From Lentzea kentuckyensis (GTDB taxonomy: Bacteria; Actinomycetota; Actinomycetes; Mycobacteriales; Pseudonocardiaceae): 55,594 bases of DNA. How positions within the stretch are numbered: the first letter of the stretch is position 1; every line of letters starts with the position of its first letter. The position numbers were made by a program, and so were the translations under genes. The notes beneath the pieces were generated by a model. It had not been told where the DNA came from, did not search any database, and saw only the letters and a program-made list of their open reading frames with translations. The DNA is taken from contig NZ_MUYM01000079.1 in the NCBI RefSeq assembly GCF_002150765.1, positions 1 through 55,594 of the forward strand, in the 5' to 3' direction. Below, piece after piece: positions 9,912 to 18,333 of the stretch.

Positions 9912-9992
9912 GTGTGGGCACCCAGCGAGGCCAGAGGTTTCGGATACCACTTTCGGCCAGGTGCTTAGACCGACCCCGGCGGGTCACGTGAG

Positions 9993-10014
9993 CGGCGGTC
10001 CCGCGGGGCCGCCG
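9993..10014. terminator. GC-rich hairpin before aldo/keto reductase gene
   Basis: CGGCGG-T-CCC-GC-GGG-G-CCGCCG forms a near-perfect stem (one U.G pair) followed by GTTTACC, 16 bp before the next start codon. It may be a weak terminator closing the upstream repeat region or a leader hairpin affecting translation of the reductase. Confidence 0.35.
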
Positions 10015-10029
10015 TTTACCGTTGTCGGC

Positions 10030-10908
10030 ATGGCACAACTCGCTCTCGGTCTCGCGTCACTCGGTCGTCCCGCGTACATCAACCTCGGCCGCGAGGACGC
10101 GTTGCCCGAGGTGCGGGACGTCGACTCGATGCGCTCACAGTGCCACCGCGTCCTCGACACCGCCTACGAGCTGGGCGTTCGCTGGGTCGACGCGGCGCGC
10201 TCGTACGGGTTGTCCGAGGACTTCCTGTCGTCGTGGCTGCCCGGTCATGACGACGTGACGATCTCCAGCAAGTGGGGTTACGCCTACACCGCGGACTGGC
10301 GGCCCGACGCCGAGGTGCACGAGGTGAAGGAACACTCACTCGCCCGCTTCACCCAGCAGTGGCGGGAAACCTCGGCCTTGCTGCCGCGCGTCGATCTCTA
10401 CCAGGTGCACTCGCTGACCGCCGACAGCCCGCTGTTCTCCGACCGCGCGTTGCTGGACGCGATGGTCGCGATCGGCGTCCCGCTGGGCTTCTCCACCTCC
10501 GGTCCGCGCCAGGCCGACGCGATCCGCAAGGCGGTGGACCTCGGCGTCTTCGGGTCTGTCCAGTCCACTTGGAACCTGCTGGAGACCTCGGCCGGTGACG
10601 CGCTGCGGGAGGCGCACGACGCCGGACTGCGCGTGATCATCAAGGAGGGCGTGGCCAACGGCCGACTCGTCGTCGAGCCGCCGCAAGCGGTTGCGGCACA
10701 GGCGAACGCGCTGGGCGTCGGGCCGGACGCGGTCGCGCTGGCGGCGATCGCGCGGCAACCGTGGGTGGACGTGGTGCTGTCCGGCGCGGCGAGCCCGGAG
10801 CAGCTCAGGTCCAATGTGGACGCGCTGCGGATCGACGTCGACCTGCCGGACCTCGCGGAGCCCGCCGAGCAGTACTGGAAAATCCGTGCCGGTCTGAGCT
10901 GGAACTAG
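10030..10908 (+). CDS. aldo/keto reductase
   Basis: 292 residues from ATG at 10030. The catalytic tetrad of the family is visible: Asp54 and Tyr59 (RWVDAARSYG), Lys81 (ISSKWGY) and His127 (YQVHSLT). The C-terminal half keeps the barrel pattern GFSTSGPRQ ... VQSTWNLLE ... VIIKEGVANGR, and the NADPH-site region VVLSGAASPEQL. It should reduce a carbonyl with NADPH; the substrate is unknown. An ABM-domain gene begins 5 bp after its stop, suggesting one transcript. Confidence 0.92.
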   Translation: MAQLALGLASLGRPAYINLGREDALPEVRDVDSMRSQCHRVLDTAYELGVRWVDAARSYGLSEDFLSSWLPGHDDVTISSKWGYAYTADWRPDAEVHEVKEHSLARFTQQWRETSALLPRVDLYQVHSLTADSPLFSDRALLDAMVAIGVPLGFSTSGPRQADAIRKAVDLGVFGSVQSTWNLLETSAGDALREAHDAGLRVIIKEGVANGRLVVEPPQAVAAQANALGVGPDAVALAAIARQPWVDVVLSGAASPEQLRSNVDALRIDVDLPDLAEPAEQYWKIRAGLSWN

Positions 10909-10913
10909 TTACG

Positions 10914-11258
10914 GTGACGCCCGTGAGCGATCAACCCGTCGAGGCCTTCGAACCCCCTTACTACGTGTCTGTTTTCACGTCGGTGCGAACCGAGGACCAG
11001 ACCGGCTACGCCGAAACCGCCGCACGCATGGAAGAACTGGTGCGGGACATCCCCGGCTACCTGGGGATGGAGCACGCGCAGACCCCGGGCGGGCTCGGCA
11101 TCACCGTCGGCTACTTCCGCGACGTCGACGCGCTCAAGCAGTGGCGGGCCGACGCCGAACACAGCGCGGCCCGGCAGCGCGGGCGCGACCAGTGGTACCA
11201 GCACTACACGCTGCACATCGCGAAGGTGGAGCGCAGCTACGGGTTCACGAAGGCCTAG
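10914..11258 (+). CDS. ABM (antibiotic biosynthesis monooxygenase) domain protein
   Basis: 114 residues from GTG at 10914 (a second GTG at 10923 is also possible). One dimeric alpha/beta-barrel ABM domain: YYVSVFTSVRTE, the MEELVRDIPGYLGMEHAQ segment, then GITVGYFRDVDALKQW and a C-terminal HYTLHIAKVERSYG typical of small heme-degrading or quinone-forming ABM proteins. Family members are cofactor-free oxygenases or merely binding proteins, so the reaction cannot be fixed. Likely co-transcribed with the aldo/keto reductase. Confidence 0.85.
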   Translation: MTPVSDQPVEAFEPPYYVSVFTSVRTEDQTGYAETAARMEELVRDIPGYLGMEHAQTPGGLGITVGYFRDVDALKQWRADAEHSAARQRGRDQWYQHYTLHIAKVERSYGFTKA

Positions 11259-11342
11259 ATGTCCGGGTTCTGACAGATGTCACGGTGAAGCCGTGTAGAA
11301 CATCGCTACCAGCGCAAACGCTGCACGATCAGCATTGTCGGC

Positions 11343-11753
11343 ATGACAAAGCGAACAGTGACCGACCCCGACGCCCGCGAGAAGCTGCACATCGCCAAGG
11401 TGCTGCTCGGCGGCTACGCGGTGGTGAGCGTGCTGACACTGCTGGCGATCGTGGTGTTCAGCGGCAACCCCGGCATCGTCACCGACGCGGTGTGGATCCG
11501 CGGCTCGATCCTCGCGGTCGCCTCGCTGGTCACGTTCGCCCTCGGGGCGTCCATGGCCGGCGGGTCGCGCGGCAACTACCGCCGGGTGCGGATCATCGCG
11601 CTGGCCCAGGTGGTCGCGATCGTGGTGATCGAGGCGATCCCCGGCTCCTTCCCGGTCTGGTTCAAGATCGCGAACGGGATGTGCGGCACGCTGTTGATCA
11701 TCGTCGTCCTGCTGACGTCCGCCCGCAGCGTGCGCGCCGCCTTCGCGTCCTAA
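11343..11753 (+). CDS. four-segment membrane protein, unknown function
   Basis: 136 residues with a short charged N-terminus and four hydrophobic segments (about 22-42, 53-73, 87-105 and 112-128). No catalytic motif is seen. It lies 13 bp before a sensor kinase gene on the same strand, so it may be an accessory sensor or a target of that two-component system. The leader at 11281-11295 contains a short inverted repeat (CACGG-TGAAG-CCGTG). Confidence 0.8.
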   Translation: MTKRTVTDPDAREKLHIAKVLLGGYAVVSVLTLLAIVVFSGNPGIVTDAVWIRGSILAVASLVTFALGASMAGGSRGNYRRVRIIALAQVVAIVVIEAIPGSFPVWFKIANGMCGTLLIIVVLLTSARSVRAAFAS

Positions 11754-11766
11754 TACGGTTCTCGAC

Positions 11767-12834
11767 GTGGACGAACCGCGCGGCGTGGACGAGCGGCGCC
11801 GGCTGCTGCTCTCCCTGGGCATGCTCTGCTACCCGTTCCTGGCGGCCGCGGGCGTCGGCCAGTACGCGCACGGCGCCGGCCTGGTCACCGGCTACCTGCT
11901 GCTGGTGGCCGTGTCCGCCTGCTACCTCGGCGTCGTGGTGGCCTCGATGCGGTCGGCGTGGCGGCTCCACTGGTGGCTGGTGGCGCTGATGACGGTGCTG
12001 GCCGTGCTGCTCGTCCCGCTGGCCCACGAGATGGTGCTGATCCTCGCCGCGGTGATCGTGCCGTCGGCGGCGGCGCGGGTCGGTGCCTGGACGGCGGCGG
12101 CCCTCGTGGTGCTGGGTGCCACGACGTGCGTCGTCGTGCCGATGGTGGTGCCCGGCTGGAGCACCGACGGCAGCTGGTACTTCGCGGTGGCCGTCGTGTT
12201 CACCACGCTGCTGGTGCTCGCCTTCAGCCGCACCGCCACGGCCAACCAGCAGCTGCGCGAGGCCAGGGCGGAGGTGGCCAGGCTGGCGTCGGAGGCCGAG
12301 CGCAACCGGATCGCCCGCGACCTGCACGACCTGCTCGGCCACTCGCTCACCGCGATCACCGTGAAGAGCGCCCTGGCACGCAGGCTGGAACCTCCCGCCG
12401 CGCGGGCCGAGATGGAGTCGGTCGAGCAACTGGCCCGGCAGGCGCTGTCCGACGTGCGGGCCGCGGTGTCCGGGTACCAGGACGTCACGCTCGCCGGTGA
12501 GCTCGCCAGAGGCCGCGAACTGTTGCGGGCGGCCGGGGTCGCCGCCGACCTGCCCACCGCCTGCGAGGTGGTGCCGCCGCAACGCAGGGAACTGTTCGGC
12601 TGGGTCGTCCGGGAAGGGGTGACGAACGTCGTGCGGCACGCTCGGGCCGGACGGTGCACGGTGGAACTCACCGCGTCCACAGTGGAGGTGCGCGACGACG
12701 GCGTGGGCGGTCCGGCGGGTGCCGGGTCCGGTTTGGACGGTCTGCGGGCGCGGGTGACGGCGGTTGGGGGAGTGTTGACCGTAGGTGCGTTGCAGCCGCG
12801 TGGGTGGTCGTTGCGGGTGGAGGTGGCGGTATGA
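11767..12834 (+). CDS. DesK-like sensor histidine kinase
   Basis: 355 residues, GTG start. Four to five hydrophobic segments fill residues 15-155, followed by a coiled linker (NQQLREARAEVARLASEAE) and HisKA_3 H-box RDLHDLLGHSLTAITVKSA. N-box VVREGVTNVVRHA and G-box VRDDGVGG are intact. The linker-H-box arrangement is that of DesK, which senses membrane thickness; whether this one senses lipids is inference. The stop overlaps the regulator start (ATGA). Confidence 0.93.
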   Translation: MDEPRGVDERRRLLLSLGMLCYPFLAAAGVGQYAHGAGLVTGYLLLVAVSACYLGVVVASMRSAWRLHWWLVALMTVLAVLLVPLAHEMVLILAAVIVPSAAARVGAWTAAALVVLGATTCVVVPMVVPGWSTDGSWYFAVAVVFTTLLVLAFSRTATANQQLREARAEVARLASEAERNRIARDLHDLLGHSLTAITVKSALARRLEPPAARAEMESVEQLARQALSDVRAAVSGYQDVTLAGELARGRELLRAAGVAADLPTACEVVPPQRRELFGWVVREGVTNVVRHARAGRCTVELTASTVEVRDDGVGGPAGAGSGLDGLRARVTAVGGVLTVGALQPRGWSLRVEVAV

Positions 12835-13439
12835 CGATCCGGTTGCTGCTCGCCGACGACCAGGAGCTGATCCGGCACGCGCTCGGCGTCCTGCTCGACC
12901 TCGAACCGGACTTCGAGGTGGTGGCCTCGGTCGGCCGCGGCGACGAGGTCACGGCCGCGGCGCTGGAGCACCGGCCGGACGTGGCGCTGCTGGACATCGA
13001 CATGCCGGGGCTGGACGGGCTCGCGGCCGCCGCGGTGCTCACCGCGCAGGTGCCCGGCTGCCGCGTGGTCATCCTGACCACCTTCGGCCGCACCGGTTAC
13101 CTGCGCCGGGCCATGGAGGCCGGCGCGGTCGGGTTCGTCGTGAAGGACGCGCCCGCCGACGCGCTCGCGGACGCCGTGCGGCGGGTGATGGCCGGCGAGC
13201 GCGTGGTGGATCCGGCACTGGCCGCGGCGACGCTGGCGGCGGGCGAGTCGCCGCTCACCGCCCGCGAACGCGACGTGCTCATCGCGGCCCGGTCCAGTGC
13301 CACCGTGGCCGAGATCGCGGCCCGGCTGTACCTCGCCGAGGGCACCGTGCGGAACTACCTGTCCGGGGCGACCACCAAGACCGGCACCCGCAACCGGACG
13401 GAGGCCCTGCGGGTGGCCGACGAGCGCGGCTGGCTTTAA
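12831..13439 (+). CDS. DesR-like response regulator
   Basis: 202 residues. Receiver domain with phosphoacceptor Asp55 (VALLDIDMPGLDG), conserved Thr (ILTTFG) and Lys (FVVKDAP). The LuxR-type helix-turn-helix spans LTARERDVLIAA to EGTVRNYLSGATTK. The partner kinase is the overlapping upstream gene. The gene converges on a NUDIX gene with a 4-bp stop-stop overlap (TTAA). No transporter or desaturase adjoins, so its target is not obvious. Confidence 0.94.
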   Translation: MTIRLLLADDQELIRHALGVLLDLEPDFEVVASVGRGDEVTAAALEHRPDVALLDIDMPGLDGLAAAAVLTAQVPGCRVVILTTFGRTGYLRRAMEAGAVGFVVKDAPADALADAVRRVMAGERVVDPALAAATLAAGESPLTARERDVLIAARSSATVAEIAARLYLAEGTVRNYLSGATTKTGTRNRTEALRVADERGWL

Positions 13440-13933
13440 CTGGAACCGGTGCGGCGCAACCACTCCCGGCCGATCGCCCGGCCGTCCGGCACGAGCGGCC
13501 AGCCAGGATCGTCGATCTTGCCGCGCAGCTCGTCCAGGTCCATCCACCCGCCCCAGGCGACCTCCTCGGGCTGGTGGGTGAACGGCCCGTCGGAGTGCGT
13601 CTCGTACACCCACGCGTGATAGCGGGTCTGCTCGTCGACGTAGGTGGTCTGGAAGAGGAAGGTCAAGGGCGTGTCGACCCCCAGCTCCTCGTCGAGTTCG
13701 CGCCGGGCCGCGGTGTCGGGCGTCTCGCCCGCGTCGATCACGCCGCCGGCCGTGTAGTCGTAGAGGCCCGGGAAGATGTCCTTGGTGTCGGTGCGGCGGT
13801 GCACGTAGATCCGTTCGCCGTCAGTCGAGTGCACCAGGGTGAGGACGCAGCCGTGCCAGAGGTTCTCGGCGCGCATGCGTTCCCGCGAGACCGTGCCGAT
13901 CACGTTCGCGTCCTCGTCGTAGAGGTTGATCAT
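13436..13933 (-). CDS. NUDIX hydrolase
   Basis: 165 residues. The Nudix box is complete: GGVIDAG-E-TPDTAAR-RE-LDEELG, matching GX5EX7REUXEEXGU. The N-terminus (INLYDEDANVIGTVSRERMR, then LTLVHSTDGERIYVHRRTDTKDIFPGLYD) resembles the IPP-isomerase-like/YfcD branch, so the substrate may be a nucleoside diphosphate derivative or a related pyrophosphate. Divergent from the permease gene at 14041, with 107 bp between. Confidence 0.93.
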   Translation of the reverse strand: MINLYDEDANVIGTVSRERMRAENLWHGCVLTLVHSTDGERIYVHRRTDTKDIFPGLYDYTAGGVIDAGETPDTAARRELDEELGVDTPLTFLFQTTYVDEQTRYHAWVYETHSDGPFTHQPEEVAWGGWMDLDELRGKIDDPGWPLVPDGRAIGREWLRRTGSS

Positions 13934-14040
13934 CCCGGGATCCTCCTGTGGTCGTACGTCAGCTTGCTACCCCAGTCCGACGCCCGCTGATCGTCTCCCT
14001 TCCTACCTTCGTGAACGTCAGACGTCACCGAGGAGGATTC

Positions 14041-16443
14041 GTGTCCACTTCCCTGCGGCTCGGCGTCGCCGAGTTCCGCGCCCGGCCGGGCCGCGCGCTG
14101 CTGCCCGGAGTCGCGCTCGTGGTGGGCGTGGCCTGCCTGCTGGCCGCCCTGGTGCTGAGCGACGCGCTCACGAGGTCGGTCGACGAGGGCGCGCCGGTCA
14201 CCCCGTCCACGGTGGGCCACGTGGTGAACGTCCGACCCGCCGAGTACGGCGCCGACACCGTCGAGGCGACCCGGCCCAAGCTCGACGACGCGTTGCTCAC
14301 CAAGCTCTCCGCGATCGGCAGGGCGGTGCCGGTCCAGGAGGTCCGCGCGGACCTCCTGGACAGCAACGGACGGGCGGGGGAACACCGGGCCGAGGTGCAC
14401 GTCCAGCAGCCCGACCTGGTGCGCTGGCCGCTGGCCGAGGGCAAGCAGCCCGCCGCCGACAACGAGGTCGCCGTCGACAAGATCACCGCGTACGAACGCG
14501 GTCTCAAGCCCGGCGACAAGATCAAGCTCGCCGCCGCGGACGGCAGGCCGTTCGACGCCACGGTCAGCGGCGTCATGAAGAAGGGCGGGATGGACTCGCG
14601 GCCGGTCCTGGTCGCCGGTCCCGAACTCGCGAAGAAGCTCGACACGCAGCCCGACACGCTGGCGATCTGGGTGATCGGCGGGGCGCGGGACGCCGTCGCG
14701 AGCGCCGCTGGGGCGTCCTACGTCGTGTTCGACCCGGAGCCGGACGCCGACAAGATCGGCAACGACCTGACGTTCGTCCTCCTGCCGTTCAGCGTTCTCG
14801 CGCTGGCCACGGCGGTGTTCGTCGCGGCGGCCACGTTCCGTGCGGTCTATGCGCAACGTCAGCGTCAAACGGCGTTGCTGCGGTGCATTGGTGCCCAGCG
14901 CGGGCCGTTGGTGCGCAGGAGCCTGTTCGAGGCGTTCGTGACGGGTTCGGTGGCCGGTGTCGGCGGTGCGTTGCTCGGTGGACCGATGGCGTGGCTGCTG
15001 GCCAGGACGTTCGACGTCACCGGCATCTCCGCGCTGTTCGGCGCGGTGGAACTGAGTCCGGAACTGCTGCCGTCGCTCGGGTACGTGATCCTCGGAGTTG
15101 TTGTTGCCGCGCTGTTGAGCGTGATGGCCGCTGTCCGGCCCGCGATCAACGCCGCGCGTGTGTCTCCGTTGGCTGCTCTTCGTGACGCGGAAAACGAGGT
15201 TCCCCCTCGGTCCGTGCGTCGCCTCCGGCTCGTGTTCGGTCTGCTGTTCACCGGCGTCGCGGCGCTGCTCGCGATGGCGGCCGTCGCGGCCAAGGGCACG
15301 AGCGCGGCCCCGCTCTCGGTCACCTTCTCCGCGATCGCCGCGGTGACCGGCCTGTTCTGGATCCTCGGCCCGGTCACGGTGCCGTTCATCGCGCGGCTGT
15401 TCGGCAAGATCGGTGGTACAGGTTGGACACAGTGGAAGCTCGCCGGCGCCGAGGTGCGCAGGATGCCGCAGCGGTCCGCGTCGGTGGCGCTGCCGTTGCT
15501 GCTGGCCAGCTCGATGGTGACGTTCTTCCTGGTCGTGCTGGGCAGTGCGCAGGAGATGACCTACACGTTCGCCAACCAGGAGCGCCCGGACGTCACGGTG
15601 GTGGACGCGGGCGACCGGCCGTTGCCGGTGATCCCGGTGCAGGACGGCGTGGCCGCCAGCGTCGTGCTGCACAAGGCCGAGAACGGGTCCGGTGTCGATC
15701 CGCAGGAGTTCAAGGCGTGGCTGAAGGCGCAGAACGTGTCCGGAGCCGACCAGTTGGCCGCGGGGACCGCGGTCGTGCCGGAGCACTGGGCCGACAAGCC
15801 GTTCGTCGAGAACGACGGCAAGCAGTACAAGGTGGTCGGGACCGTGCCCGGCACGATCACCGGCTACACGCCGATCCTCGGTGGCCTGACCTCCGGTCCC
15901 GCCGAGAAGGTGCTGGTCGCGCTGAAGCCGGGCACCGACCCCGCCCAGTTCCGGGCGAAGCTGCAGGCCGCGCTGCCGAACAACCCGACGGTCATCGTGC
16001 AGACAGATGCCGACGAGCGCGCGGAGGCCGACCGGTACATGCACCTGGGCACCGTGCTGATGATGGTGCTGCTCGGGCTGTCCGTGGCGGTCGCCGTGAC
16101 CGGTATCGGCACCGCCCTGACGATCTCGGTCCAGGAACGCCGCAAGGAGCTCGCGCTCAGGCGCGCCCTGGGCGTGACTCAAGGCGGGCTGCAGGGCGGA
16201 GTCATCGCTGAAGCGATCATGCTGGCGCTCGTCGGGGTCATCGGCGGGGGCGTGCTCGGGTTCGGTTACGCGGAGGTCGCGATCCTGGCGACCGGTCTCG
16301 ACCTGTCACTGCCCGGCGCGTCGGTGGTGTTGCCGCTGGTCATCGGCGCGGCGGCGGTCGTGGTGCTCGCCGTGGTGGCCGCGTTCGGACCTTCTCGCGG
16401 CGCTTCGCGCATTCGCCCGGCGGCGGGACTGGCATCCGGGTGA
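14041..16443 (+). CDS. FtsX-like (MacB-type) ABC transporter permease, no adjacent ATPase
   Basis: 800 residues. I place the start at GTG 14041, which has a strong ribosome site (GAGGAGG) 6 bp upstream; the frame is open to 13948. There are about ten membrane segments: one at residues 20-43, then a large extracellular domain, three segments around 240-370, a central pair, a second extracellular domain and a C-terminal bundle of three. Both FtsX-type motifs occur (LLRCIGAQRGPLVRR and LALRRALGVTQGG). Such permeases normally sit next to a LolD/MacB-type ATPase; none is adjacent here. Confidence 0.93.
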   Translation: MSTSLRLGVAEFRARPGRALLPGVALVVGVACLLAALVLSDALTRSVDEGAPVTPSTVGHVVNVRPAEYGADTVEATRPKLDDALLTKLSAIGRAVPVQEVRADLLDSNGRAGEHRAEVHVQQPDLVRWPLAEGKQPAADNEVAVDKITAYERGLKPGDKIKLAAADGRPFDATVSGVMKKGGMDSRPVLVAGPELAKKLDTQPDTLAIWVIGGARDAVASAAGASYVVFDPEPDADKIGNDLTFVLLPFSVLALATAVFVAAATFRAVYAQRQRQTALLRCIGAQRGPLVRRSLFEAFVTGSVAGVGGALLGGPMAWLLARTFDVTGISALFGAVELSPELLPSLGYVILGVVVAALLSVMAAVRPAINAARVSPLAALRDAENEVPPRSVRRLRLVFGLLFTGVAALLAMAAVAAKGTSAAPLSVTFSAIAAVTGLFWILGPVTVPFIARLFGKIGGTGWTQWKLAGAEVRRMPQRSASVALPLLLASSMVTFFLVVLGSAQEMTYTFANQERPDVTVVDAGDRPLPVIPVQDGVAASVVLHKAENGSGVDPQEFKAWLKAQNVSGADQLAAGTAVVPEHWADKPFVENDGKQYKVVGTVPGTITGYTPILGGLTSGPAEKVLVALKPGTDPAQFRAKLQAALPNNPTVIVQTDADERAEADRYMHLGTVLMMVLLGLSVAVAVTGIGTALTISVQERRKELALRRALGVTQGGLQGGVIAEAIMLALVGVIGGGVLGFGYAEVAILATGLDLSLPGASVVLPLVIGAAAVVVLAVVAAFGPSRGASRIRPAAGLASG

Positions 16444-16448
16444 ATAGG

Positions 16449-16481
16449 GTGAGGGGAGCTTCATCGTGAAGCTCCCCTCAC
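16449..16481 (+). terminator. intrinsic-type hairpin after permease gene
   Basis: A perfect 15-bp stem (GTGAGGGGAGCTTCA and its complement) with a TCG loop starts 6 bp after the permease stop. It separates that gene from dop. The usual T-run is replaced by GCTGTTG, common for actinobacterial terminators. Confidence 0.75.
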
Positions 16482-16515
16482 GCTGTTGTCGGGTTCAGGT
16501 CATAAGGTGTTGCGC

Positions 16516-18009
16516 ATGCGGCGGATCATGGGAACCGAGGTCGAGTACGGCATCGCGGTGCCGGGCGACGCGACCGCGAACCCGGTGCTCACTTCGACAC
16601 AGGTGGTGCTCGCGTACGCGGCGGCGGCGGACATACCGCGCGCCAGGCGTGCCCGATGGGACTACGAGGTGGAGTCACCGCTGCGCGACGCGCGCGGGTT
16701 CGACCTGGGCAGCCCCGGCGGCCACCCCGCCGACTCCGACGTCGAGGACCTGGGCGCGGCGAACGTCATCCTCACCAACGGCGCGCGGCTCTACGTCGAC
16801 CACGCGCACCCCGAGTACTCGGCTCCCGAGGTCACCAACGCGCGTGACGCGGTGATCTGGGACAAGGCGGGGGAGCGGGTGATGGAGGAGGCCGCGATGA
16901 AGGCCGCCACCGTGCCCGGCCAGCCCCGCCTGCAGCTGTACAAGAACAACGTCGACGGCAAGGGCGCGTCGTACGGCACGCACGAGAACTACCTGATGCA
17001 GCGGTCGACGCCGTTCACGGCCGTCATCGCGGGCCTCACGCCGTTCTTCGCGTCGCGCCAGGTCATCACCGGTTCCGGCCGGGTGGGCATCGGCCCGTCC
17101 GGTGAGGAGGCGGGCTACCAGCTCTCCCAGCGCTCCGACTACATCGAGGTCGAGGTCGGCCTCGAGACGACGCTCAAGCGCGGCATCATCAACACGCGCG
17201 ACGAGCCGCACGCGGACGCGGACAAGTACCGCCGCCTGCACGTCATCATCGGCGACGCGAACCTGGCCGAGTACTCCACGTACCTCAAGGTCGGCACCAC
17301 GTCCCTGGTGCTGGACATGATCGAGGCCGGCCAGCGGTTCGACGACCTGCGCATGGTCGACCCGGTGCGCGCGGTGCACCAGATCAGCCACGACCCGACG
17401 CTCAAGACCAAGGTCGAGATGACCGGCGGGCGCAAGTTCACCGGCCTGGACGTCCAGTTCGCCTACCACGAGCGCGCGGCCGCGTTCGTGGAGAAGGAGG
17501 GCATCGGCGACCGCGACGTGCTGCGGGTCTGGGGCGAGGTGCTCGACGCGCTGGCCCGCGACCCGGCGGAGTGCGCGGACCGGCTCGACTGGGTCGCCAA
17601 GCTGCGGCTGCTGGAGGGCTACCGCCAGCGCGACGGCCTGGCGTGGGGGTCGGCGCGGCTGAACCTGGTCGACCTGCAGTACTCGGACGTGCGCCTGGAC
17701 AAGGGCCTCTACAACCGCCTGGTCGCCCGCGGCTCGATGAAGCGCCTGGTGAGCGAGGAAGAGGTCATCGCGGCCATCACCACGCCGCCTGAGGACACGC
17801 GTGCGTACTTCCGCGGCCGGTGCCTGGAGCGTTACCCGACCTCGGTCGCGGCTGCGTCGTGGGACTCGGTGATCTTTGATCTGGGTCGAGAATCCCTCGT
17901 GCGAATTCCCACCCTGGAACCGCTGCGGGGGACGAAAGCGCACGTCGGAGCCCTTTTGGAGGCCTCGGACACCGCCGAGCAACTGGTGGACGCGCTGACT
18001 CGCGGGTGA
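16516..18009 (+). CDS. dop: Pup deamidase/depupylase Dop
   Basis: 497 residues from ATG 16516 (MRRIMGTEVEYGIAVPGD, the canonical Dop N-terminus). Glutamine-synthetase-like fold: ATP/Mg-binding GTEVEYG and HPEYS motifs, the Dop-specific insertion around ADIPRARRARWDYEVESPLRD, and NTRDEPHAD. Dop converts the C-terminal Gln of Pup to Glu and removes Pup from substrates. It heads dop-pup-prcB-prcA, with pup 79 bp downstream. The proteasomal ATPase Mpa/ARC, usually a few genes upstream of dop, is not in this window. Confidence 0.97.
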   Translation: MRRIMGTEVEYGIAVPGDATANPVLTSTQVVLAYAAAADIPRARRARWDYEVESPLRDARGFDLGSPGGHPADSDVEDLGAANVILTNGARLYVDHAHPEYSAPEVTNARDAVIWDKAGERVMEEAAMKAATVPGQPRLQLYKNNVDGKGASYGTHENYLMQRSTPFTAVIAGLTPFFASRQVITGSGRVGIGPSGEEAGYQLSQRSDYIEVEVGLETTLKRGIINTRDEPHADADKYRRLHVIIGDANLAEYSTYLKVGTTSLVLDMIEAGQRFDDLRMVDPVRAVHQISHDPTLKTKVEMTGGRKFTGLDVQFAYHERAAAFVEKEGIGDRDVLRVWGEVLDALARDPAECADRLDWVAKLRLLEGYRQRDGLAWGSARLNLVDLQYSDVRLDKGLYNRLVARGSMKRLVSEEEVIAAITTPPEDTRAYFRGRCLERYPTSVAAASWDSVIFDLGRESLVRIPTLEPLRGTKAHVGALLEASDTAEQLVDALTRG

Positions 18010-18088
18010 TCGTCTACCCGAGTGGCTCAGGATTTTTGTCGGTGCCGCTGGGTAGTGTTCTTGTCAGGCGAGTTAGCGGGAGGCCGAG

Positions 18089-18283
18089 ATGTCCCAGGAA
18101 CAGAAGCAGCGCCAGGGCGGTGGCGACGGCGACGACGGCGCGGACGACGCCGCCGGAGCCGGTCAGGAACGCCGCGAGAAGCTCGGCGAGGACGTGGACG
18201 CGATCCTCGACGAGATCGACGACGTGCTCGAGGAGAACGCGGAGGACTTCGTCCGCGCATACGTGCAAAAGGGTGGTCAGTAG
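18089..18283 (+). CDS. pup: prokaryotic ubiquitin-like protein Pup
   Basis: 64 residues, acidic and mostly disordered, with the conserved coiled segment (REKLGEDVDAILDEIDDVLEEN) that binds the proteasomal ATPase and the C-terminus AEDFVRAYVQKGGQ. The terminal GGQ shows that it must be deamidated by Dop before PafA can attach it to lysines. A good ribosome site (GCGGGAGG) precedes the ATG. Between dop and prcB, as in other actinobacteria. Confidence 0.98.
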   Translation: MSQEQKQRQGGGDGDDGADDAAGAGQERREKLGEDVDAILDEIDDVLEENAEDFVRAYVQKGGQ

Positions 18284-18333
18284 GCCTTCGGGGGCCTGCC
18301 GACCATCTTCGGGGACGGGAGAACAACCAACAC

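Noticed and set aside
9666..9968. A 100-codon open frame across the inverted-repeat element
   Set aside because: It spans both inverted arms and the end of the cellulase gene, with no ribosome site or recognisable domain.
13948..14040. Longer N-terminus for the permease
   Set aside because: GTG 14041 has a strong GAGGAGG site and starts exactly at the conserved FtsX-type N-terminus.
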